A stretch of 64,000 bases of DNA from Chaetoceros tenuissimus (Eukaryota > Bacillariophyta > Thalassiosirophyceae > Chaetocerotales > Chaetocerotaceae), in NCBI GenBank assembly GCA_021927905.1, contig BLLK01000045.1, positions 3,224,001 to 3,288,000 of the forward strand, read 5' to 3'. A program made the position numbers and the translations under genes. A model generated the notes under the pieces. The model had not been told where the DNA came from, ran no database searches, and worked only from the letters and a program-made list of their open reading frames with translations. Shown here in pieces: positions 30,001 through 38,591 of this stretch (the first letter of the stretch is position 1; every line of letters begins with the position of its first letter).

Positions 30001-30232
30001 GTCGAATGTGCCAGGAATGATGGGAACACCAGGACTTACAGCTAGCATAATGCTTGCAGCAACTGATACTTCCGGAGACGAAGCAACAAGATATATTGCT
30101 GCAGATGCACTTTCTGCCATGTCACAATGGCTTGATTCCGTGGCAGATACTTGTATCGAGAGAAATGGTATTGAACTAAAGGGAAGATCTCTGGCATCGA
30201 TGAGAGTATACGGCCATAAAGCTTGGGATTAA
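27047..30232 (+). CDS. Ankyrin / RS-rich / armadillo-repeat protein (1061 aa)
   Basis: One exon. The acidic N-terminal 110 residues are followed by ankyrin-like repeats at about 175-290 (LWRMLPIHTAILY, KMLPVHMACRVL, DAKGRTPRDIL). Next come tandem RPGSAGS units and an RS-rich basic stretch at about 350-430. A second acidic region follows, and then armadillo-type helices from about 650 to the end (ALGALRALSKNSKNRLRLG, FNCCATLFYLSKG, CATLALQNLSC, AVNTIRNLAVEP). The ankyrin core is paralogous to 57901-58974. Family proteins of this shape are common in diatoms, but no function is known; a scaffold role is a guess. Confidence 0.82.
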   Translation: MSMAPRYSLNARARNGGALDDELTAMTDSKYDDESTAVPGDSLNAKAQGRKQARELHDSYSSDTSDEEDSRSVESEGSLDDEVSAYDEPEFDDNRSMSAQSIAAQSVARAVSRSINKGGSRLSMQANIAMRRRKMDSPKLRQKLEQEQHGDADYADGATELYKHLENHRWREVSERCRSDPLETKIWVFRKDRREKKVLWRMLPIHTAILYRAPVYVILDLLAANPDGPKEMDDRKMLPVHMACRVLCKEDVLRVLLKHNVNTVVSRDAKGRTPRDILEASGNRDQDSRVLQKVAARNKNQLIKVLTEFEIVYERLNAAQSVAGSRWSRFGADDDRSIADDGSIVSKSRPRPGSAESLGSRPGSAGSRPGSAGSRRSTRSRSKSRSRSVTRDRSDRSVDSRRSRRDDRSVSSSKSRSRSVSVGRQRGVPRVPRPEDAMRRMNKPRLPPSNAKRGGIPQRIGGGTSTRGSRGYDDDMSLRSGRSGRVSRSARRQRGGYRDDDSEFDDDDVSRLSGKISLAARGYDDDSVAGSVGTRRSRVVRRVERKPRGVVEETPVEEIEDDDDDSVITDAKSEDSDIIVEEDLPQGPLYDLWKDIENLYPVPEEYFDPKLIEKNDQILAKKKEEREKAIQNIKYYDPPKELQKLLTVITGGSADINFKRKKSVPLPEKANGRRANALGALRALSKNSKNRLRLGRTKGVIFGLLSVLRDDTANDEERVRSSNTLMYLCVPKQNAEAIYNSDPEILDTLHSGMNDSNPRVSFNCCATLFYLSKGEETRLDIVKNNPVLDTLQEMIDTYIDDGADDDEMSVGSGVGILGSPSGIRAQGAPTTDEDSLRGCRLNSLKIFLAMSKSKEGAQKMLYKTALIDTIVKVAGTMSPEENLFSMAIFANLSRNAENMNKLLLTPNLLQALARGQKSKNDECRKCATLALQNLSCNKIFRRRIGQAEICLPGITGEALSNKTNKVATESKFAAVNTIRNLAVEPSNVPGMMGTPGLTASIMLAATDTSGDEATRYIAADALSAMSQWLDSVADTCIERNGIELKGRSLASMRVYGHKAWD

Positions 30233-30473
30233 GCAGGTAAAAGAAGGAAAGCGAAATGTTCAAATAGTGATAGTCATACTAAACAACAGACATGACTAGT
30301 TTTTAAATTTAAAAATGCATGTTACCAGATTTAAAAAAGAAGTAATGCTACTTTATATCTACTTACTTATACATGTCTTGTTGCTCTCACCCTTGCGAAT
30401 ACAGATACATTCAAGGAGATTTCTTCGTTAATGAATTCAGAAGTATAGATCTCTTTATTCTATACTTTTTCCA

Positions 30474-31020
30474 TCAGAGATTGTGACTCCCTATCGATGA
30501 TACGCTGTCATCATTAGCCAATGAAAACACTTTATTCGAATGAACTCCTCCAGCAACATCTAGTAGTTCCTGGTTTGACCTTTCGTTTACTGTTAAGTGA
30601 CTCAGACTACTGTTCGTACTTGTTGCACTTTTCATGTAATATACATTCGATGAAGAAGAGTATGCTCCTTTGTTCGAAATATGACTCATTTTTCTGCATT
30701 TCTTCTCTTGTTCTTTGCTGGTCGCTTGCAGTAGTAGTACACTACTACTGCTTCCAACAAGTTCAAGCAACTCCCGAATTGACTTCTAATCTAGTTCTAG
30801 CTCTTTTGCTGAAAAATGGCTCAGTCTACTTGTTGTACTCTTTGCTGCGCGAATAGAATTCGATAATAAGGGACAGTTCTCATGAAGATTTCTATCCTTG
30901 AAAGCAATGCAGTCAATGTAAAACAAATGACGAGCCTGAAATATCTGCATCTAGTACCTGTACCTCTAGGTTCTTGGCGATCGTATTGTATCTTTTACTT
31001 TTGTGTAAGTCGGAGATCAT
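30474..31020 (-). pseudogene. Decayed copy of the SHLSA/ELL small-protein gene (member 1)
   Basis: From ATG 31020 it reads MISDLHKSKRYNTIAKNLE, almost the same as members 2 and 3. Then a one-base insertion after the SGSSF element shifts the frame into a stop. In the shifted frame the ending RLSHFSAKELELD is followed by TAG (30786-30788) and KSIRELLELVG, so a nonsense change lies inside the key motif. The frame then continues past the old end and carries a second, weaker motif (SLSHLTVNERSNQELLDVAG) before stopping at 30474. Two independent disabling changes make this a pseudogene. Confidence 0.7.
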
Positions 31021-31725
31021 GATGGAATATTTTTTTTATTAACAGTATTTGTGGGAAAAATAAATGTGTATGGCCATCGAAGAGTTTAAAAGAACGCTTG
31101 AACTTCACTGGTTTTCACATGATCTGGGCTTCTCTCAATATTGAATTCATGGCTTCTCGGCTCGTCATTTTTCCTTGGTTCGCTTGAACATGAGTCGTTT
31201 GCAAAGTGCTTCCATCCAATATATTCGTGCATACATACTAAAAGATGAATGTACTGGCCTTCATTTGTCATTTTTTCCTTTTTTTATTGATGTGACTTTT
31301 TACATCTACCCTTCTCTTCAATGTGTTATATTCCTTGTTTCGCTTGATCAAAGGCAAGGACTATTTGGCCCGCTACTCAAAGAAAGCAAAACAAATGATG
31401 GTATATGATATCTGCACCACTAGTGATCTTTGTATGTATGATTGGATATCTTAAAAGGAGAAAAATTAAAGATGAAAAAGCCATATTTATGTTAAAACAA
31501 GGTACCAAGATACTTGTTCCAAATGCTAACCTAATCTACAATATTATACATCTCAAAAACTCTTAATCGGTGAGCATCATGCCTTGCCTATCCTGCTATA
31601 ATGTCTTTGTACAGAAGTCAGAAACCTTGAGTAATTCATGATTTCAAGAAGTTCTTCAAGATCAAGGAGTATCTACTGTATTTTTCCTCTTTGATCATCG
31701 CTGGTGGTCGCTGCTACTAAGACCA
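31021..31725. other. Spacer within the small-protein tandem array
   Basis: Repeated sequence: its parts recur upstream of member 3 (for example TAACCTAATCTACAATATTA near 31530 and near 32716). It contains the promoter box at 31124-31134. Confidence 0.55.
31124..31134 (-). promoter_or_regulatory. Shared upstream box (CTGGGCTTCTC on + strand), member 1
   Basis: 104 bp before the member 1 start. Equivalent boxes lie before all other members of the cluster. Confidence 0.4.
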
Positions 31726-32001
31726 CTACTGCTTCCCAATAAAGTCTAGTAACTCCTCAATCGACCTCTCATCTAATGCTGGCTCTTCTGCAGATAAATG
31801 ACTCAGTCTACGTGCTATGGTGGTACTCTCTGCTATGCGAATAGAGTTCGAGGAGGAAGGCCTTGAATAGGCTCTATCTTTGATATCAATGTACTCAATC
31901 CTAGCAAATGACGAGCCTGAGATTTCAACATCTGATACTGGTACCTCTAGGTTCTTGGCAATCATATTGTATCTTTTGCTCTTGTGTAAGTTGGAGATCA
32001 T
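31726..32001 (-). CDS. SHLSA/ELL small protein, member 2 (91 aa)
   Basis: ATG 32001 is chosen over an open frame starting 60 bases upstream, because the MIS start is shared by all members. Layout: MISNLHKSKRYNMIAKNLE, a variable middle (DVEISGSSFARIEYIDIKD), a Ser/Arg-rich stretch, and the end RRLSHLSAEEPALDERSIEE + LLDFIGKQ. The end is a predicted short amphipathic helix preceded by a possible phosphosite (RRLS). No named domain; function unknown. Nearly the same as member 3. Confidence 0.66.
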   Translation of the reverse strand: MISNLHKSKRYNMIAKNLEVPVSDVEISGSSFARIEYIDIKDRAYSRPSSSNSIRIAESTTIARRLSHLSAEEPALDERSIEELLDFIGKQ

Positions 32002-32101
32002 GATGGAAAATGTTTTGAAGAGTATTTGTGGGAAAGATTTAGTGCTTGAATATTGGGCCATCGAAGGTTTGAAGGAATGAACTTCTAGATTTGTTCGGGG
32101 T

Positions 32102-32112
32102 CTGGGCTTCTC
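32102..32112 (-). promoter_or_regulatory. Shared upstream box CTGGGCTTCTC, member 2
   Basis: 101 bp before the member 2 start; same sequence as for members 1 and 3. Confidence 0.42.
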
Positions 32113-32888
32113 TTAGTGTTCAATATTGAATTCATGGCTTCTCGGCTGTCATTTTTCCTTGGTTCTCTTGAAGATGAGTACTGTGAAAGTACGATCGAAG
32201 AGTTTAAAAGAACCCTTGATACTCATACGTACGTATTAAAAGATAAATGGCTCAGTAGATAAATATCCAAACAAATGATGGTCGGCAATTTGTTTTGAAC
32301 AAAATATGATATCTGCACCACTAGTGATCTTTGTATGATTGGATATCTTGTATACAGGAGAAGAAATGAAAGACGGAAAACCCCATTTTTATGTGAACAA
32401 GGTACTTCTCAAATAAGCTGCCTACTTATTCTAGCTTATATACAATGGAATATATCAGTTCTTAACCCTACGTGCCTTCTCTATTATCGTCCTGCAAAAA
32501 TTTCTTTGTCAAAATTCATCCTTCTTGAGTTTTGCAATCGAAAACGTGATCTTATCATACATCTTGAGTAATTCATGATGTCAAAAAGATTTCGATCAAG
32601 GTTTATTTCCTCTTTTGTTCGCTGGTCGCTTATACTACTTGTTTCATGATAAGGGGAAGAATCAACAAAATTTAAAAAAGCCATATCTATTTTACCAGGA
32701 TACTTGTTCCAAATGCTAACCTAATCTACAATATTATACATCTCAAAAACTCTTAATCGGTGAGCATGCCTTGTCTATCCTTTCATGATTTCAAGAAGAT
32801 TCTTCAAGATCAAGGATTATCTACTGTATTTTTCCTCTTTGATCTTCGCTGGTCGCTGGTACGACTTACAATCTTAGTAGAACAAACA

Positions 32889-33155
32889 CTACTGCTTCCC
32901 AATAAAGTCTAGTAACTCCTCAATCGACCTCTCATCTAATGCTGGCTCTTCTGCAGATAAATGACTCAGTCTACTTGTTGTGGTGGTACTCTCTGCTATG
33001 CGAATAGAGTTTGGCAAGGAATAGGCTCTATCTTTGATATCAATGTACTCAATCCTAGCAAATGACGAGCCTGAGATATCTGCATCTGATACTGGTACCT
33101 CTAGGTTCTTGGCAATCATATTGTATCTTTTGCTTTTGTGTAAGTTGGAGATCAT
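32889..33155 (-). CDS. SHLSA/ELL small protein, member 3 (88 aa)
   Basis: Very close to member 2: the N-terminal MISNLHKSKRYNMIAKNLE and the end SRLSHLSAEEPALDERSIEE + LLDFIGKQ are the same but for the Arg/Ser before RLSH. Differences sit in the middle: a three-residue deletion (PSS) and some substitutions. That pattern, with conserved ends and a drifting linker, suggests selection on both ends. ATG 33155 is chosen for the conserved MIS start. The divergent LysM gene lies upstream. Confidence 0.66.
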   Translation of the reverse strand: MISNLHKSKRYNMIAKNLEVPVSDADISGSSFARIEYIDIKDRAYSLPNSIRIAESTTTTSRLSHLSAEEPALDERSIEELLDFIGKQ

Positions 33156-33264
33156 GATGGAAAATGTTTTGAAGAGTATTTGTGGGAAAGATTTAGTGCT
33201 TGAATATTGTATGTATTGGGCCATCGAAGGTTTGAAGGAATGAACTTCTAGATTTGTTCGGGGT

Positions 33265-33275
33265 CTGGGCTTCTC
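33265..33275 (-). promoter_or_regulatory. Shared upstream box CTGGGCTTCTC, member 3
   Basis: 110 bp before the member 3 start. Confidence 0.42.
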
Positions 33276-33787
33276 TTAGTGTTCAATATTGAATTCATGG
33301 CTTCTCGTCTCGTCATTTTTCCGTGGTTCTCTTGAAGCTGAGTACTGTGATAGTACGCACGTAAGCCCTTAATTCTTGTCTTTGCTTTTGTCCTTTTTCC
33401 TTGGTTCGCAAGATATTGCGTCTGTAAACCCGTAAACCTATACAAAAGTACGTACAATCGATTGAAACTAAAACCGAAAAAGAAGAGCAAGAAAGAAAGA
33501 GGGAAGTTTTGCTCTGACTACTCTCTTACTGATATTCATATTTACTACTTCAAAACTACAGGTTCTTAGCTCCAAATTCAAATGGAAGTTGATATGTGGT
33601 GTGATAGTGATGATTGATGATGTGTGATGCGAAGAAATTCTCAAAGAACTAATACATCTCATCATCGTCATCAGCTGCAGTTGTTTTCTATTTTCTCTGC
33701 TACTGCATATCTTGATTACTCACCATCATCTAGTTCCAGACCCAGGTCTACTTTCCTTTATTCCCAAAATTAATTTAATCAGCCAAA
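33276..33787. other. Divergent intergenic region
   Basis: About 510 bp between member 3 (minus) and the LysM gene (plus); no gene seen. Confidence 0.4.
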
Positions 33788-34537
33788 ATGTCAGAAGGAG
33801 GAATGCTCGCATGGAAGCGTCAGAAGCTTCATCTTCGACCCACTGCTGACTACGATGAAATCAAGAAACCGATTCAATTGCCACAGGATAAAGCTTGGGT
33901 CAAGGATCAAAAGGGTGACTGGTCTGTAGTCGATCTCGTAGACAAGGGGGTAGCAGTTGCAATACCCGTTGCTTCTCAAGACAGTCCAAGTTCAGATGAA
34001 AAGGCCATTTCCTCTGACGGTGTTTTGAATGCAGACATCATCATCACGGAAGAAGAGATTGACCTGCAAAAAGAAAGAAATACCGAAAAGAAAGTTCCTA
34101 AAGCTGTTCAACATATAGTGCAACCAACAGATACACTCCAAGGCCTTTGTCTAAGATATAAAATCTCCCCAGTGGAGCTACGTCAATTTAATCGTTTCTC
34201 GGGGAATAATCTCATGTTGGCTCCTAGTACTCTCATCATTCCTGCTGAATATTACAGAGACAAGAATATACCTGTGCCAATGCCTCAAGTTCTGACAAAG
34301 GATCAACTTCGTTCTCAGTTAATTCATAAATTTCTTGCGCAATTCGCTGACAAACATGACCTTGATGGATCGTTAATATTTGGCCGTCAGGAAGCTGTTG
34401 CTTATTTAGAAATAAATGATTGGAATTTGGCAGTTTCAATTGATGATGCTAGATCCGACTTTGGATGGGAGACTGATTCTATTTCAGTATCTTTAGGAAA
34501 GAGCACTGATGTTGAAATGAAGTCTTTACTCAAGTAA
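33788..34537 (+). CDS. LysM-domain protein with C-terminal UBA-like helix bundle (249 aa)
   Basis: A single LysM repeat at about residues 114-157: HIVQPTDTLQGLCLRYKIS, then PVELRQFNRFSGNNLML and LIIPAE, the usual pattern of one LysM fold. No signal peptide or membrane segment, so it is probably intracellular, like the eukaryotic LYSMD-type proteins. The C-terminal part (EAVAYLEINDWNLAVSIDDA, DFGWE) looks like a UBA-type fold, which would suggest a link to ubiquitin or trafficking; this is inference. The N-terminal 110 residues are charged and contain no named domain. Confidence 0.82.
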   Translation: MSEGGMLAWKRQKLHLRPTADYDEIKKPIQLPQDKAWVKDQKGDWSVVDLVDKGVAVAIPVASQDSPSSDEKAISSDGVLNADIIITEEEIDLQKERNTEKKVPKAVQHIVQPTDTLQGLCLRYKISPVELRQFNRFSGNNLMLAPSTLIIPAEYYRDKNIPVPMPQVLTKDQLRSQLIHKFLAQFADKHDLDGSLIFGRQEAVAYLEINDWNLAVSIDDARSDFGWETDSISVSLGKSTDVEMKSLLK

Positions 34538-34823
34538 GGCCCTTTTGATCCATGTACAACAGTATAGTTTTTCATTCATCAATTGCGATACTGTCTTGAT
34601 AATTAGAAAGAAATTGTAAGCATTTTTATATATTACATCTTCTTCTAGTACACGTTTATACTGGATCGGTCATACATAGTCAGAAATAAAGAAAACTCAT
34701 TGTTATTTATATACTTATTTACAAGGCTAATTATGGGCAGCATATGTACAGACCTTGTCGGAAAATTGGCCAAAACCTTTTAAAATTGAATTAAGTCTCT
34801 TTCTTTCACTGGACAGCCATCCT

Positions 34824-35237
34824 TCATATCTCATCGAACATGATTTCATCAAGCAAGGCAGACAGAGAAGGGTCTATTGCGCCATCATCGTTGTCACGAG
34901 AAGACGCCGAAGATGAATTCCGCTCCTCTTGAGTTTGAGCGAGAATTTCTTGTCTGGAAAACAGGGAAGAAGTGACATTGGAGTTTACACTACTACTATA
35001 GCTTGTAATTCGACCCTCTCTTTGTGGTACTAAGAGAGCGATGCAATTACGATTGCGACGACGGTGATGTTCTCTGTTGACACTTCTACTAGGGGTTCTT
35101 TCAAACAAGGAACCAATAGAATCCACTCTGAGGAAATCTTCACTACGTATCATTGTGGCGATCCTTTCAGCACCAAGAGCATCAATTTGACGTTGTGGAA
35201 ATAAGTGGTTTCTTTTACAGTGCTTGGAAATATTCAT
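34824..35237 (-). CDS. Small Ser/Arg-rich protein, possible divergent relative of the SHLSA/ELL family (137 aa)
   Basis: Starts MNISKHCKRNH, has basic Ser-rich sequence (TPSRSVNREHHRRRNRN) and ends in an acidic amphipathic stretch, IDPSLSALLDEIMFDEI. It lies on the same strand within the cluster of SHLSA/ELL genes and has a similar overall plan, but the SHLSA element itself is absent. It may be a diverged member, an unrelated small gene, or chance. No upstream CTGGGCTTCTC box was found. Confidence 0.38.
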   Translation of the reverse strand: MNISKHCKRNHLFPQRQIDALGAERIATMIRSEDFLRVDSIGSLFERTPSRSVNREHHRRRNRNCIALLVPQREGRITSYSSSVNSNVTSSLFSRQEILAQTQEERNSSSASSRDNDDGAIDPSLSALLDEIMFDEI

Positions 35238-35922
35238 TGTTGGTTATAAAAATCTATCTTACTGGGTAGCAATGTAAGAAGGAGAATTACTCTTTTGTTT
35301 TGTGGGAAGTAAATAGGAAGAGGTGTATATTTTCGTTGGCAAAGGGTAAGGAAAAAGGAAATGGCCCAATCTCCTCAAATGACCCGTTCTTTATTGAGAA
35401 GCGGGAAGGTGGTTCTCCAGCCACGTCAGTCGTTTTTCGGTCGTTCTATCCTCCTGCCAAGTATGAGACCTCTTTGTTCAAATTGCCACGTTGATCGTTC
35501 CAATGAATAAATGTCAGATGGTGAAGTTTTGGAAATAATATCAGTTCTGAAGAGGAAATAGGAATGTATGACAATGCCTTCGAATATGGATTTCGAGAAG
35601 TGCTCGTGACTCTCGGCCATGCTTGAGAATCAAATAGGTGATGAAACAAGCGTTGTAGATGGATAAAGAACGTCGTTCTTCGTACATCCAGGAGAACAGT
35701 GTTCGTTGTTCGAAAAAAATACAAACATACTTTTTTGATTACTACTATTTCTGGCTGTGTAATCGAAATCTATTATATGCATCCTTATTTCTATGTACTA
35801 CCACTACTTGAAAGAGTATTGATGAAAGAGACTGTTCTCTTGCTTAGTCAATACCATTGTAGTCGTCATTCACACTTTCGCATACAAGGTAGCAAGCTGC
35901 TTTGTTCTTCACTGCTTATTGG
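35238..35922. other. Intergenic, no gene seen
   Basis: About 685 bp between two minus-strand small genes; open frames here are short and unsupported. Confidence 0.4.
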
Positions 35923-36303
35923 TCATATTTTTTCGCTGTCTGTATTGATACTCCCAACTAGATCTAATAACTCCTGTATCTTCTTCTCATCAAAAACTGG
36001 CTCAATCGCTGACAAGTGACTATTCCTTCTCAAATATCTGCTACTAGCAGTACCACCTTGCTGCTTCCTTCTTGTACTACCAGCAGCAACAGTGTGAATA
36101 CGCTGGTTCATTTGTACTAGATCGGTGGTGACTACTGACTCGTCTTCATTGAGGTCGAGCTCCTCGTCCAAGTAGGAAAGAATTGACGAGCTTGAATTAT
36201 TCATGCTATCAACTATCTCTAGATTCCTTGTACTAGAAAAGGATGATCTAGTGCTGCCATCGATCATGGTTCTACTATTGTTTCTATATAAGTGTGAAAT
36301 CAT
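35923..36303 (-). CDS. SHLSA/ELL small protein, member 4 (126 aa)
   Basis: Starts MISHLYRNN at 36303 and has the STRNLEIVDS element that matches the AKNLE element of members 2 and 3. The middle is longer and has an acidic patch (DEELDLNEDE) and basic QRIH/TRRKQQ sequence. The end RRNSHLSAIEPVFDEKKIQE + LLDLVG matches the family motif at most positions, then adds a nine-residue tail. More diverged than members 2 and 3, so the constant positions mark what matters. Confidence 0.64.
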   Translation of the reverse strand: MISHLYRNNSRTMIDGSTRSSFSSTRNLEIVDSMNNSSSSILSYLDEELDLNEDESVVTTDLVQMNQRIHTVAAGSTRRKQQGGTASSRYLRRNSHLSAIEPVFDEKKIQELLDLVGSINTDSEKI

Positions 36304-37028
36304 GTTTTGATATGATGCAAATGAAAAGGGTATTGTGAGTATTTTTATGTGCTGACGACGAATGAATGAAGAGAAAGAGGAACAAAGGAGATTGTAAAAA
36401 TGGGAATGTTCCTGGCCTTCTCACCTTCAATCTGGTCAAGGAAAGAGAAGGAAGGAAAAACGTCCGACCCTAGGTATTCTGATTGAAGTATTGAAGTTCA
36501 AGAAGCAATATTCGTGAATACAACTATGTAGAATCTCTCTATGAAATTGAATAGGAGGTTTATTTAGAGATGATGCAGTCCTCTACAGTACTAAGCGTTG
36601 TGTCCTCTGTATTGACTTCTTCGAGTAAAGTCAATTCATCATGTGGAATATTAATAAGCTTGCACCTTCGATTGCATTTGTGAACGTTGAGCATGCTTTT
36701 AGAGTCTAGGCTTAGAATCCGTTTCAATGAACAAGAGGTACTCAAGCCATAAAACAAAAAACCTTTGGTTTTAAATATATATTTGTTGATATTTAAATGA
36801 TATTCTACTTGTACAGGCCAATACTTATACATCCATTCGGTCCAATCAAATCTTAAAACCATCAAAGATAGAACCGTGTGTTTCCTTGCTTGAGTTGATA
36901 TATTTATATTCACTCTTCTTTCTCCTTTTTTCTTGTCCTTTAGGCCCAATCTACAGTACTCCTGCTTAATATCTTTGGGAGGTGTCGGGTTTAGCTAGCT
37001 ACTTCTTGCTTGTAACAATCCTTGCTTG
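36304..37028. other. Intergenic, no supported gene
   Basis: About 725 bp. The first part is the member 4 promoter. A 129-codon minus frame (36560-36949) has no recognisable feature. Confidence 0.4.
36412..36422 (-). promoter_or_regulatory. Shared upstream box variant CTGGCCTTCTC, member 4
   Basis: 109 bp before the member 4 start; one base differs from the box of members 1-3. Confidence 0.38.
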
Positions 37029-37259
37029 CTATAACTCCTCTAGTAACTCCTGGATTGACTTTTTATTTAGTTCAGGCTCGCTTGCTGATAAATGACTTTG
37101 CTTGCTATTGATACCAATCGAGTTCGGTATGGAGGAGTTGAATCTTCGCTCACCACAGAGGGCAGAAGAACCTACTTCAATACGGCTGATATCAGACATC
37201 GATGAGCGCCTTGCTTTGTCATCAATCTCTAGGTTTCTTGTAGCTCTGATGCTGATCAT
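37029..37259 (-). CDS. SHLSA/ELL small protein, member 5 (76 aa)
   Basis: Shortest member. Starts MISIRATRNLEIDDKARRSS (the NLE element again), has a Ser/Arg-rich middle and ends SKQSHLSASEPELNKKSIQE + LLEEL without the final Gly. The shared start, NLE element and SHLSAxEP...ELL end place it in the family with members 1-4. Confidence 0.62.
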   Translation of the reverse strand: MISIRATRNLEIDDKARRSSMSDISRIEVGSSALCGERRFNSSIPNSIGINSKQSHLSASEPELNKKSIQELLEEL

Positions 37260-37631
37260 AGTATGTCTTCAAAAAAAGTGTTGAAGATTACTTCACAGTG
37301 GTACATCCTTGGGCTTCTCACCAATAACATAACTTCTGTGTGCCCTTAAGAAGATTTTCGAAGTGTACGAGTAGAGCGAAGCGTGGAAAGTGGAATGTAC
37401 ATTCTTCTCTTTAAAGTATGAGTCAGAATGCCGTATTTTCCTTGCTTCTCATCGAGAAAGTTTACGTCATCAGGAATGTAGAATACATAGAGAAAAGCAA
37501 ATCAATACATGGCATGATGACGGGCAGTGCACTAACAATAGCAAACAATTATCAACTACTTATAAAATCTAAAATAGCTTTGATCTATCCTATTCAAACA
37601 TTCCAATTTGTTACTATGATTACTTTTATAA
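37260..37631. other. Intergenic, no gene seen
   Basis: About 370 bp between member 5 (minus) and the 3' end of the zinc-finger gene; holds the box at 37309. Confidence 0.4.
37309..37319 (-). promoter_or_regulatory. Shared upstream box variant TTGGGCTTCTC, member 5
   Basis: 50 bp before the member 5 start, closer than in the other members; one base differs. Confidence 0.35.
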
Positions 37632-38591
37632 TCACAAAGCTTTTCGTTTCGATTGGTCAAACTTTTTGACTGACCACCCACTTTTCTTATGCGTTTCTCC
37701 TTTGAATGCTTTCAAAGTATTTTTGATCCATTTAATAACTTTGAATGAATAATTCCATATCCAATACACAAAAATACTCAAAAAAAATATAGTAAAACCA
37801 TACCCCCATCTCCCTAACTCATGTTGATGACTATCCCACTTTTCCTTGAAGATATGCACACTTTCAATTCTCTTATGAAGCATATCTAAATGATGCCTAC
37901 ATGACTGTGTTTCACAAAGTACCTGAGTCATTTCTTCCAAAACATCTTCCATACCTGCAAAACATTCTTCCAACGCTTCTCTACAGAATTGCTTACTATC
38001 CTCCAACTCATCCATGTTACAAGGATGCAAATTAATCTCTCGTTGAAATTTCTTTTGAACAGATGTAGCATACAACGTCCGTGTAGTTGCTTCATCATAT
38101 ATATTGGGTGCATAATACGGTTCTACCTCCAGTGCATATCGGTCACACAATGAGCTTCCTAGTAAATGACACCATTGATCCGCTGGACAAATCTTTTCAT
38201 GATTTGTACGAAAGGAGTGTTTTCGCATGTGTAAATCTAGATAATATCTCGATCGAAAGGTTTTACCACATTCACCACATTTATGTAATCTTGTCCGTTT
38301 CATAAATCTCGCCTTGACGACAGAGTGATGAAGTTCTTCTTTCCAATAGATATCATTTGAGGGGTTGAGTATACATTTCTCTGGGTTCGATATGAGGTCC
38401 GTCATTAATATTTTGTACGTTTGCAAATTATCATGAATAGAATCTAATGAAGAAGATGATGGCGGTATTGGATAATCTGAATAATGTTGTAATATTGGGA
38501 GCGTCTTGTTCATTAAAAGAGACCGTGCTGCTCGACTCCTTCGACGGTCGCAAGTATTGCTAGTGGTAGCATGATCTGATATTGAAGACAT
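37632..38591 (-). CDS. C2H2 zinc-finger protein with C-terminal membrane helix (319 aa)
   Basis: ATG 38591 (MSSISDHATTSN) is chosen, because the frame further upstream opens only with a non-ATG codon. One C2H2 finger at about residues 102-125: CGECGKTFRSRYYLDLHMRKH, with both Cys and both His at standard spacing. Cys-rich sequence follows (CREALEECFAGMEDVLEEM, CETQSCRHH), then a helix FTIFFLSIFVYWIWNYSF at about 260-280 that would anchor the protein, and a basic end. One finger plus a tail anchor points to a membrane-tethered regulator or a non-DNA-binding adaptor. Confidence 0.75.
   Translation of the reverse strand: MSSISDHATTSNTCDRRRSRAARSLLMNKTLPILQHYSDYPIPPSSSSLDSIHDNLQTYKILMTDLISNPEKCILNPSNDIYWKEELHHSVVKARFMKRTRLHKCGECGKTFRSRYYLDLHMRKHSFRTNHEKICPADQWCHLLGSSLCDRYALEVEPYYAPNIYDEATTRTLYATSVQKKFQREINLHPCNMDELEDSKQFCREALEECFAGMEDVLEEMTQVLCETQSCRHHLDMLHKRIESVHIFKEKWDSHQHELGRWGYGFTIFFLSIFVYWIWNYSFKVIKWIKNTLKAFKGETHKKSGWSVKKFDQSKRKAL

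Larger units (their letters stand above)
31526..33340. repeat. Tandem duplication of about 1.16-kb units carrying members 2 and 3
   Basis: The genes of members 2 and 3 are 1163 bp apart and share the coding part, the 5' flank and blocks of 3' flank. Shared flank blocks include TAACCTAATCTACAATATTA (31530, 32716) and a stretch around the GAATTCATGGCTTCTCG element (31143, 32129, 33291). The middle of each unit differs, so the units have decayed or picked up indels. Confidence 0.7.

Noticed and set aside
36560-36949. 129-codon minus-strand frame between small-protein members 4 and 5
   Set aside because: No motif, no relation to the cluster family, irregular composition.
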